Source: CAZFVY01 sp964522665 (GTDB lineage Bacteria > Verrucomicrobiota > Verrucomicrobiia > Limisphaerales > CAZFVY01). From it: a stretch of DNA of 21,420 bases. The position numbers and the translations under genes were made by a program. This document shows, piece after piece, positions 7,222 to 14,067 of the stretch (the stretch's first letter is position 1; every line of letters starts with the position of its first letter). The notes under the pieces were generated by a model. That model was given only the letters and a program-made list of their open reading frames with translations, was not told the origin of the DNA and ran no database searches. The stretch spans positions 1 through 21,420 of the forward strand of contig CAZFVY010000118.1 in NCBI GenBank assembly GCA_964522665.1, written 5' to 3'.

Positions 7222-7866
7222 CTACGGCGTGGCGGCGCCTTCGGCGGAGGGTTCCGGCAGGTATTCAGCTTTCAGTTTTTCCACGCAATCAGGGCAAAAG
7301 CTGTGACTGAACCGGGCGTCGGAATAACGCATGATGTAACCCTCGACCTGATTCCAGTAACCTTTGTCATCACGGATTTTCTTGCAGCAGGCGCAGATCG
7401 GAAGCAGCCCGCTCAGGGTCTTGATCCGCGCGAGGGCTTCCTGAAGATCGACGATCAGTTTCTCGCGTTCCTGCTGATGTCGTTTGCGCTCAATGGCATA
7501 ACGGATCGTCCGGACGAGCAGGTGGGTTTCGATTTGGCCTTTGACCAAGTAGTCTTGCGCGCCGGATTTGACCGCTTGCAGCCCGATCCGCTCATCATCC
7601 AACCCCGTTAGCACCACGATGGGGACGGTCGGCGCTTCGGTGGCGACCCGGTGGATGGTCTCCAAACCGGCGGCATCGGGGAGAGAGAGGTCCAGCAGGG
7701 CAATATCGAATGGCTTGGTCGCCAGCAATGCGAGCGCGTTTTCGAGCAGGCCCACCGGCGTCAGTTCAAAACGAACCGACGTGGCCTCGGACAGGGCGAT
7801 CCGCAGGAGGCCGACGTCTCCCGGGTTGTCCTCGACGAGCAATACTTTGAGGCTGGGGTGACTCAT
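7222..7866 (-). CDS. Response regulator with C-terminal CxxC...CxxC (putative zinc-binding) tail
   Basis: 214 residues. The receiver domain (1-125) has E12-D13 in LLVEDNPGD, phosphoacceptor D59 in IALLDLSLPD, T87 and K109. A coiled-coil linker (about 126-150, ERKRHQQEREKLIVDLQEAL) leads to a short Cys-rich module: C158-A-C-C161 in LLPICACCKKIRDDKGYW, then FSHSFCPDC with H188, C191 and C194. The spacing suggests one bound metal, probably zinc. The same tail is known on other bacterial receivers and signalling proteins, but its role is not established as far as I know. There is no DNA-binding domain. Its ATG overlaps the stop codon of the upstream receiver (TCAT on the plus strand, ATGA on the minus), so it is translationally coupled in the operon kinase-receiver-receiver. 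Its receiver part is paralogous to that of the hybrid kinase at 2837-4354. Confidence 0.92.
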   Translation of the reverse strand: MSHPSLKVLLVEDNPGDVGLLRIALSEATSVRFELTPVGLLENALALLATKPFDIALLDLSLPDAAGLETIHRVATEAPTVPIVVLTGLDDERIGLQAVKSGAQDYLVKGQIETHLLVRTIRYAIERKRHQQEREKLIVDLQEALARIKTLSGLLPICACCKKIRDDKGYWNQVEGYIMRYSDARFSHSFCPDCVEKLKAEYLPEPSAEGAATP

Positions 7867-8321
7867 GCGGCCTTGGCGTGGGGGGGCAGTTTGACGATGG
7901 TCAACCAGAAATTCTCCACCGAGCGCATGACGCCAATAAACTGCAGGAAATCGACTGGTTTCGTGAGGTAACAGTTGGCGTGGGACTCGTAGGACCGGAT
8001 GATATCGCGCTCGGCGGCCGACGTCGTCAAAATCACGACCGGAATCCGTTTTAGCTCCGGATCATTTTTGATCTCGGCAACCACTTCGCTGCCGTCTTTC
8101 CGAGGGAGATTGAGGTCCAGCAGGATGAGATCCGGGCGCGGCGAATCGGCGAACCGGCCTTCGTGGCGGAGGAATTCCAGGGCCTCGATCCCATCGTTGA
8201 CCACCCAGAGGCGATTGCGGATCTTGATCTCTTTGAGGGCCTCGACGGTGAGGCGGACATCGCCGGGATTGTCCTCGACCAAAAGAATTTCCACCGGCGC
8301 GGCGGCGCAGACGACATTCAT
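7863..8321 (-). CDS. Single-domain response regulator, Rcp1/CheY-like (paralogue)
   Basis: 152 residues, one receiver domain: E16-D17 in EILLVEDNPGD, phosphoacceptor D69 in DLILLDLNLPRKDG, T99 in VVILTTSAAERD and K121 in YLTKPVDF, ending in ENFWLTIVKLP. No output domain. It aligns without gaps to the receiver at 2344-2805, with roughly 90 of 144 positions identical by eye. It sits 16 bases after the stop of a membrane histidine kinase and overlaps the next receiver by 4 bases, so it is probably the direct phosphate acceptor of that kinase (inference from Rcp1-type pairs). The start has no Shine-Dalgarno sequence; a repeated GACACCACT-like sequence lies just before it. Confidence 0.93.
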   Translation of the reverse strand: MNVVCAAAPVEILLVEDNPGDVRLTVEALKEIKIRNRLWVVNDGIEALEFLRHEGRFADSPRPDLILLDLNLPRKDGSEVVAEIKNDPELKRIPVVILTTSAAERDIIRSYESHANCYLTKPVDFLQFIGVMRSVENFWLTIVKLPPHAKAA

Positions 8322-8337
8322 GGTGGTGTCAGTGGTG

Positions 8338-10323
8338 TCAGGCGGCCGGCGGCGCCGGAATCGTGAACGAAAACGTGGTTCCTTTGCCCGGCTCGGATGC
8401 CACCGAGATTCGCCCCCCGTGCCGCTCCACGATCTTTTTGCATATTGCCAGTCCGATTCCAGTGCCCGGGTACTGCGCCCGGTTATTCAAGCGCTGAAAT
8501 ATTACAAAGATGCGCTCCCAATAACGCTTGTCAATGCCGATACCGTTGTCCCGGACGCTAAAAAGCCATTCCGAGCCTTGGCGTTCCGCCGCGATGTGAA
8601 TTTTCGGCGGCGTTTGCCCGCGGAACTTGATCGCGTTGCTGATCAGGTTTTGGAAGAGTTGCCCGAGTTGGATGGAGTCGCCGAGCACGCTGGGCATCGG
8701 GTCGTGGGTGATCTCCGCGTGGCTTTCCGCGACGGCGGCTTGGAGATTCGTCAGCGTGGACGCGAGGATTTGGGCGGAGTCAACGACGCGGTATTGTTTT
8801 TTCTGGGAGCCGACCCGGGAGTAGGCCAGGAGATCCTGGATTAATTGCTGCATGCGGGTGGCGCCATCGACGGCGTAGCCGATGAACTCGTCGGCGTCGG
8901 CGTCCAATTTGCCCCGGTAACGCTTCGAGAGAAGTTGCATGTAACTGGAGACCATGCGCAGCGGCTCCTGCAAGTCGTGCGAAGCGACGTAGGCGAATTG
9001 TTCCAATTCCGCGTTCGAATGGGCCAGCTCCTGCGCCTTTTGCGCGAGCGACTCCTCGACGCGCTTGCGCTCGCGGATCTCGGCGTGCAGTTCCAGGTTG
9101 GCCGCGCCCAACTCGGCGGTCCGGGCGGCCACGCGTTGTTCGAGCTCCTCGTTGAGCTTGCGCACCGTCTCCTCGGCGAGTTTTCGTTCCGTGATTTCCG
9201 CCTCCAACGCGTCCAGCATGCGGTTGAACGCGGCGGCCAGCGCGCCGGTTTCGTCGCCGGCCTTGATATTGACCCGGTGATCCCAATGTCCCGCGCCGAC
9301 GGCGACGGCGGCCTCGTGCAAGCGAACGATCGGCCGCGCCAGCAACCCGGAGAACCCAAACCCGGCGAGGAGCGTCCCGAAAAACGCGGTGGCCATAATG
9401 CTCAGACCCCAGTAGAGCATCCGATGCACCGGCTGCATGATCGTCTCGTATTCCGCGGTCGAAATCAGCGCCCAATCACCAGCCCGGTTGTCGCCGTAAC
9501 GCTGAAGGTCCGCCGCTCCCGAGATAACCTTATGCCGGCGCGAGTTTTCGTAGATGGCAAAGCCCTTTTTACGCTCGAGCACCATCTCGCGGAAGCCGGG
9601 ATTCTCCAGGTCAGGATGGGGAGCCAGCAGATGAACTGACGTGTCTCGGCTGATGATGACCCGGCCTTGCGCGTCCACCAAATACGAGAATTCGTTACCC
9701 GGCGTGCTGCGTTCGATCTCGGAGACGACGTTTCGAATCAGGTCGATGTTGACGACCCCGACCAGCACCCGTTGTTCGGTTCCGGGCGCCTGCGGCACGG
9801 GGCAAAGAATCTTAAGCGAGAGGTCTTCCGCTTTTAGTTTTCCCGCGGCGGCGGCGGCGCGGGTCTGCTCGGTGACGTCGGTCAAATCGGAGACGTAAAT
9901 TTTGCCGGTTTGATCGGACCGGGCCTGGAGAAATTCATCGCGCACGTCCGGTTCCAGGGAGAGCAAGGGATGGCCGATCGCGGCCGGATCGGACGAAGCC
10001 ACAATACTCCCAAGGCTATCCACGTAATGATACGCCCGGTAGTAGGGATAGAAGCGGACCTGAACCGCCAGCAATTTGGAAATCTCTTCGTTCGATCCCG
10101 TGACCAGGAACGGGCTTTTAGCCAGGGCTTGCAGGTCCTTGACCCGGGTGCCCATGAACTCATCAATGGTCCGGGCGGATTGAGTAACGCTGTCGCGGAG
10201 ACGAACGCTGATCATCGACTCCATTTCGCTCACGAGCGCCGGATAAAGAATGCTCAAGAAGACCACCAACGGAATCAAGCTGACGGCCAGAAAGGAGAGC
10301 GTCAATTTGCGAGTAATGGTCAT
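8338..10323 (-). CDS. Membrane sensor histidine kinase (Cache-HAMP-HisKA-HATPase)
   Basis: 661 residues from the ATG at 10323; an in-frame ATG at 10374 would add 17 polar residues before the membrane helix and is less likely. Order: TM1 (about 8-31), a periplasmic double-Cache-type sensor domain (about 35-295; AYHYVDSLGSIVASSDPAAI and EFSYLVDAQGRVIIS), TM2 (about 302-328), HAMP (about 329-382, ending FNRMLDALEAEITERK), a long coiled coil (about 383-435), HisKA with H449 in YVASHDLQEPLRMV, and HATPase_c with QLFQNLISNAIKFRG, VRDNGIGID and GTGIGLAICKKIVERHGG. The DHp/ATPase part is of the phytochrome-like class that pairs with Rcp1-type receivers, and such a receiver follows 16 bases downstream. 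Cache domains bind small molecules; the ligand here is unknown. First gene of a three-gene minus-strand operon. Confidence 0.94.
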   Translation of the reverse strand: MTITRKLTLSFLAVSLIPLVVFLSILYPALVSEMESMISVRLRDSVTQSARTIDEFMGTRVKDLQALAKSPFLVTGSNEEISKLLAVQVRFYPYYRAYHYVDSLGSIVASSDPAAIGHPLLSLEPDVRDEFLQARSDQTGKIYVSDLTDVTEQTRAAAAAGKLKAEDLSLKILCPVPQAPGTEQRVLVGVVNIDLIRNVVSEIERSTPGNEFSYLVDAQGRVIISRDTSVHLLAPHPDLENPGFREMVLERKKGFAIYENSRRHKVISGAADLQRYGDNRAGDWALISTAEYETIMQPVHRMLYWGLSIMATAFFGTLLAGFGFSGLLARPIVRLHEAAVAVGAGHWDHRVNIKAGDETGALAAAFNRMLDALEAEITERKLAEETVRKLNEELEQRVAARTAELGAANLELHAEIRERKRVEESLAQKAQELAHSNAELEQFAYVASHDLQEPLRMVSSYMQLLSKRYRGKLDADADEFIGYAVDGATRMQQLIQDLLAYSRVGSQKKQYRVVDSAQILASTLTNLQAAVAESHAEITHDPMPSVLGDSIQLGQLFQNLISNAIKFRGQTPPKIHIAAERQGSEWLFSVRDNGIGIDKRYWERIFVIFQRLNNRAQYPGTGIGLAICKKIVERHGGRISVASEPGKGTTFSFTIPAPPAA

Positions 10324-10480
10324 GATTTGATTCCGGTGAGCTGCGGCCGGCCCAAGGCCCCGATCGGCGCCCATGCATTTCGTTTAGCGTGGCGCCAGAG
10401 CGCGAAGTCGATGGTCCGCCGATGACCCGATGCCCGAGATGCTAGCGTGTCCGAGGCCCGCGCACAATAGCGGGGCCGCC

Positions 10481-10924
10481 CTATTGAACGGCCGACGCGA
10501 ATAAATCGTTCAATCGTCGCAAACGCTGGGAAAGCGCCCGGGCGATGGCCACTACCAACAGGCAATACTGGTCCGGCTTGGCCTCATAAAAGCTGTAGAA
10601 ATCCGCCGGCGATAGGCTCCAGAGCGTGACCTCGTCCACCGATTCGACGGTGGCGGAACGCGGCAGCGTCTCGAGCACGCACATTTCACCGAAAAAACTG
10701 CCTGGCCCCAGGGTCGCCAAGATGACCTGGTACGGCCGACCGTGGTTCTTGCAAACGCGAACCTTGCCTTCGCAAACTAGGTAGAACCGGCTGCCCGGCT
10801 CGCCTTCCTCGACGATCACCGTCCCCGGAGCAACGACCGACTTCTGGAACAAATTCCGGATGAAGGCCAACGCGGAATCGTTCAGGTCTGCAAAGATGGG
10901 CACGCTCTTGAGTGGCACTTGCAC
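10481..10924 (-). CDS. Stand-alone cyclic nucleotide-binding domain protein
   Basis: 147 residues covering one CRP/FNR-type cyclic nucleotide-binding domain: LKSVPIFADLNDSAL at the start, IVEEGEPGSRFYLVCEGKVR (37-56), and the phosphate-binding cassette GPGSFFGEMCVLETLPRSAT (73-92) with E80 and R89 at the positions that contact the nucleotide in CRP or PKA. No helix-turn-helix follows; the protein ends in a helical segment (AIARALSQRLRRLNDLFASA). It is therefore a sensor or regulatory subunit rather than a transcription factor. The start is GTG with no Shine-Dalgarno sequence. It lies 157 bases upstream of the membrane kinase on the same strand; whether the two share a transcript is unclear. 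The ligand could be cAMP or another nucleotide. Confidence 0.88.
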   Translation of the reverse strand: MQVPLKSVPIFADLNDSALAFIRNLFQKSVVAPGTVIVEEGEPGSRFYLVCEGKVRVCKNHGRPYQVILATLGPGSFFGEMCVLETLPRSATVESVDEVTLWSLSPADFYSFYEAKPDQYCLLVVAIARALSQRLRRLNDLFASAVQ

Positions 10925-11058
10925 GAAAGAATCGTAATGCCCTGCCGTTGGGGAACAAGCGCAAAGTCGAGATTTTCTGACGCGCGCCGCCGGGGATTAG
11001 GGACGCGCGGGGCGCCGAAGGTTTCGCCGGCGAGGTTCAACCGGGCGTTATCGCGTGG

Positions 11059-11562
11059 TTAATCCTGGCGCTTCGGTTTGCCGGCGACCTCGTGGCACAC
11101 CTCCGCGATGGTGGCCAGATGCTCGAGAAACTCTTCTCGTTTATCCTCCGGGAGCGCGCTGAGCACTTCGGATTGCAGGGCGACGGCGAGGTCCCGCAAC
11201 TCGGCATACTGGTGCCGGCCAGTCGGCAGCAAACGAATCCGATAGGCCCGGCGATCGGATTCGTGCGGCACGCGTTCGAGCCAACCGGCGGTCTCCATCC
11301 GTTCGAGCAGGGCGGCGATGGTATTGGGATCGCTGCTCATCAAATCGGTCAATTGCCGCTGGGTCAATCCGTCCGGGTCGCCTTCCAAGAGGGTGCGCAA
11401 GGCGGTGAATTGATCCGGGGTCGAGCCGGTTTGCGCGATGCGGCGGCGAAAGGCTTGATTCAAGCCGTACCAGGCGCGGCGCAGCAAGGGTGGCAAACGG
11501 CGGCGATCCGGGGAATCGACCGGCAACGGGGTGGTGGAGGGTGATTTGCGGGACGGTGGCAT
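11059..11562 (-). CDS. MarR-family transcriptional regulator
   Basis: 167 residues. A basic, Pro-rich N-terminal tail (1-25) precedes a MarR winged helix-turn-helix: TPDQFTALRTLL, then GLTQRQLTDLMSSDPNTIAA (65-84) as helix-turn-recognition helix, LLERMETAGWLERV, and the wing HESDRRAYRIRLLPTG (100-115). Flanking helices 26-45 and 117-160 would form the dimer interface. MarR proteins bind palindromes as dimers and often repress themselves and a divergent neighbour. Here an inverted repeat overlaps the predicted -10 region of this gene, and the divergent gene encodes an exported propeller protein. The effector is not predictable. Confidence 0.92.
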   Translation of the reverse strand: MPPSRKSPSTTPLPVDSPDRRRLPPLLRRAWYGLNQAFRRRIAQTGSTPDQFTALRTLLEGDPDGLTQRQLTDLMSSDPNTIAALLERMETAGWLERVPHESDRRAYRIRLLPTGRHQYAELRDLAVALQSEVLSALPEDKREEFLEHLATIAEVCHEVAGKPKRQD

Positions 11563-11593
11563 GACGTCGGCCCGGGCCGAGGCCGGGCGGGAA

Positions 11594-11623
11594 TTTATAC
11601 GTGTAAGTATTATTTGATTGCAA
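11594..11623 (-). promoter_or_regulatory. Promoter of the marR-type gene with overlapping inverted repeat (putative operator)
   Basis: Reading the minus strand: TTGCAA (11623-11618), an 18-base spacer and TATAAA (11599-11594), about 30 bases before the MarR start. The inverted repeat ATAC (11597-11600), six bases, GTAT (11607-11610) covers part of the -10 box and spacer, a usual place for an autorepressor site. The arms are short, so the operator is tentative. Confidence 0.5.
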
Positions 11624-11646
11624 AGCTTCGCGGGCTGGGGAATATT
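11618..11646 (+). promoter_or_regulatory. Candidate divergent promoter for the propeller-protein operon
   Basis: TTGCAA (11618-11623) is its own reverse complement, so the same hexamer can serve as a -35 box in both directions. On the plus strand it is followed by a 17-base spacer and AATATT (11641-11646), about 84 bases before the chosen start at 11730. The -10 match is weak. Confidence 0.35.
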
Positions 11647-11729
11647 TTCTACCAGCTAACAAATTGCTTTTTGAGCGTGTGCTCGTTTCAGCCGCCATGC
11701 AAACCCATATTCATTGGAAGCGTCAAATC

Positions 11730-14066
11730 ATGAAACGTTCATTGCCCCACTATTTCGTCGCCGCCGCGCTCCTCCTAGGCTTCGCGCGGTCGCCGAGCGC
11801 GGCCCACGCGGCCCCCGTTCAGGGCTGGCTCAGTTGGCGTGGCCCGCTACAGACTGGCGCGTCCACGGAAACGCACTTGCCGGATCGCGTCGAAACCGGA
11901 AGCGCGCTCTGGTCCGCTGATTTTCCCGGCCAATCGACTTCCGTCATCGCCGGCGGCAAGGTCTATATCGTGGGCTACCTCGGCGAGGGGCCGGACCTGC
12001 AGGAGACGCTGGCCTGTTTTGACGCGGAGACCGGGAAACTTGTCTGGCAGCATGGGTTCAGCGACTTTCTCAGCGACATTATATATCATCGGTACGCCAC
12101 CTCCTGTCCCGCGATCGATCCCGAGACGGGCAACGTTTACATTCAAGGCACCCAAGGGATCCTCGCCGGATTCACGCCCGACGGCAAAATGCTGTGGGAT
12201 AAATCGATGATGGAGCTTTACGGGCGGCTGACGTTTCCGAATGGAAGGACGGCGTCGCCGGTCATCGATAAAGATTTGGTGATTACCCGCGGGATCACCG
12301 CGAATTGGGGCGCGCAGGGACCGGCGGGCGATCGGTTTTACGGGTTCGACAAATTGACGGGAGCCTTGGTTTGGACCTCGACGCCGGGCGATCGTCCGAC
12401 GGACAATTCGTTCTCGCACCCCGTCCTCGGCTGGCTCAAGGGCCGGCGCGTCTTCTACGCCGCCACCGGTGATGGCGCGGTCGTCTGCGTCAACGCGCGG
12501 AACGGTGATCCCATCTTCCGAATTCCGTTGTTCAAGGCGGGCATCAATTCGTCGTTGCTCGTGCATAATAATGACAAGATTATCGCGATCTACGGTACCC
12601 CTTACGAGCCGGGCCAGATGGTGGCGCTCAAGATCCCCGATGTCACTCCGCCCAGCGCCGCCGCCGGTCCGGTAATCGTTGACCGCGCGTCGGTGGAACT
12701 TTGGAACAACGAATTGCGGACCTCGACGAGTTCACCGGTCCTGGTCGGCGACCGAGTTTATCTGACCAGCGAAGTGGGGAATCTCGCCGCCATCGACGCG
12801 AACACCGGCAAGATTCTTTGGCGGCTCAAGATCGGCATCGAACAACGGAGCGCCTGCCCGCTGTTTGCCGACGGCAAAATCTACGCCCCGATCCTCAACG
12901 ATCCGGGCGCCAAGGACGACAGTAATGACGAGGCCGCGGGAGGCAAAGGCGCTTTTTACGTGATCAAGCCGTCCGACGCCGGCGGGGAGATCCTTTCTCA
13001 CGCGGTATTGGATGGTCGCTGCTTTGGCTCGCCCGTGGCGTATAACGGAAAGATTTACGTCCAGACCTCCAAGAAACTCTATTGCTTTGGCCGCGCGGGC
13101 AACAATCCCGGCTTGCCGCCCGCCCCGGCGGACGAGGCGTGGCCCGCGCCGGGTCCGGCGACGCAACTTCTGGTCGTCCCCTCCGAGGTTCTGTTGCAAC
13201 CGGGTCAAAAGGTCGCGTTTCACCTGCGCTCGGTGGACGCCGCCGGGTTTGTCGTGAACGATCAGATCGATCCGAAATCAGTCAAATGGTCGCACTACAT
13301 TCCGCCGACCGCGAAGGTCCGGGCGTCGATGAACGGTGAATTCAACGCGGACGGTGAGTTGGAAGCGGGCGTCGGTCCGGCGCCCTCCGCCGGCGCCTTC
13401 GAGGCGGAAGCGCAGGGTCTCAAGGGGTATTTCCGCGGCCGCGTCCTTCCGGGGTTGCCGATCAAGCAGGATTTTGAAGCGATGAAATTGAGCGAGACCA
13501 CGACCAACGCGGTCGAGCCGCCCACCGCGTTTGCTTATCCGCCGCTCCCTTGGATTGGGGCGCGATTCAAATTTGACGTGCGCGACTACGATGGCAACAA
13601 AATGCTTTCCAAGACCATCGACAATCGCTTCTTCCAGCGCGCGACGGTTTTCATGGGTGATCCCGCGTTGAAGAACTACACCATCGAAGCCGACGTCATG
13701 AGCGATGGCAACAAACGGAAGATGTCCGACGTCGGGTTGGTCGATCAGCGTTACCTGGTTTTGCTCAAGGGCAACGAGCAGGCGATCGAGATCAACTCGA
13801 ACCAGGAGCTTTTCCGGTTTAATGTCCCGTTCAAATGGTCGGCGAAGACTTGGTATCACCTCAAAGCCCGCGTGGATTTGGCGGCCGACGGCTCCGGGGT
13901 CGTGCGGGCGAAGGCCTGGAAGAAAGGCGAGCCGGAGCCGGACGCCTGGACGATCGAGGCTCCGAGCAAGCACGCCCATCAGAACGGCTGCCCGGGCCTT
14001 TTCGGTTTCTCGCCGCAGGACATGCGCGTCTTCATCGATAACATTTCGGTCACCTCGAATCTCTAA
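11730..14066 (+). CDS. Exported PQQ-like beta-propeller protein with C-terminal jelly-roll-like domain
   Basis: 778 residues from the ATG at 11730, chosen because it gives a clean signal peptide (MKRSLPHYFVAAALLLGFAR, then AAHA/AP) and has GGAAG 9-10 bases upstream; in-frame ATG at 11697 and a start at 11664 are alternatives. Residues about 35-470 form a PQQ-like (PQQ_2) propeller with repeated motifs such as ACFDAETGKLVWQHG, FYGFDKLTGALVW, VVCVNARNGDPIF and LAAIDANTGKILWRL. A beta-rich linker (about 475-580, LLVVPSEVLLQPGQKVAFHL) precedes a C-terminal domain (about 583-778) with IKQDFEAMKLSE, YTIEADVMSD, WYHLKARVDL and a final VFIDNISV, a pattern of LamG/3-keto-disaccharide-hydrolase-like jelly rolls. 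No dehydrogenase catalytic residues are recognised, so PQQ binding should not be assumed. It is coupled to a second propeller gene one base downstream. Likely extracytoplasmic. Confidence 0.88.
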   Translation: MKRSLPHYFVAAALLLGFARSPSAAHAAPVQGWLSWRGPLQTGASTETHLPDRVETGSALWSADFPGQSTSVIAGGKVYIVGYLGEGPDLQETLACFDAETGKLVWQHGFSDFLSDIIYHRYATSCPAIDPETGNVYIQGTQGILAGFTPDGKMLWDKSMMELYGRLTFPNGRTASPVIDKDLVITRGITANWGAQGPAGDRFYGFDKLTGALVWTSTPGDRPTDNSFSHPVLGWLKGRRVFYAATGDGAVVCVNARNGDPIFRIPLFKAGINSSLLVHNNDKIIAIYGTPYEPGQMVALKIPDVTPPSAAAGPVIVDRASVELWNNELRTSTSSPVLVGDRVYLTSEVGNLAAIDANTGKILWRLKIGIEQRSACPLFADGKIYAPILNDPGAKDDSNDEAAGGKGAFYVIKPSDAGGEILSHAVLDGRCFGSPVAYNGKIYVQTSKKLYCFGRAGNNPGLPPAPADEAWPAPGPATQLLVVPSEVLLQPGQKVAFHLRSVDAAGFVVNDQIDPKSVKWSHYIPPTAKVRASMNGEFNADGELEAGVGPAPSAGAFEAEAQGLKGYFRGRVLPGLPIKQDFEAMKLSETTTNAVEPPTAFAYPPLPWIGARFKFDVRDYDGNKMLSKTIDNRFFQRATVFMGDPALKNYTIEADVMSDGNKRKMSDVGLVDQRYLVLLKGNEQAIEINSNQELFRFNVPFKWSAKTWYHLKARVDLAADGSGVVRAKAWKKGEPEPDAWTIEAPSKHAHQNGCPGLFGFSPQDMRVFIDNISVTSNL

Positions 14067-14067
14067 A

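Noticed and set aside
8845..9639. Plus-strand frame of 264 codons opposite the membrane kinase
   Set aside because: Antisense shadow of the HisKA, HAMP and sensor regions; no domain of its own.
13705..14067. Upstream extension of the second propeller gene to 13705
   Set aside because: It would overlap the preceding gene by 362 bases with Arg/Ser-rich nonsense, whereas the ATG at 14068 gives a perfect signal peptide.
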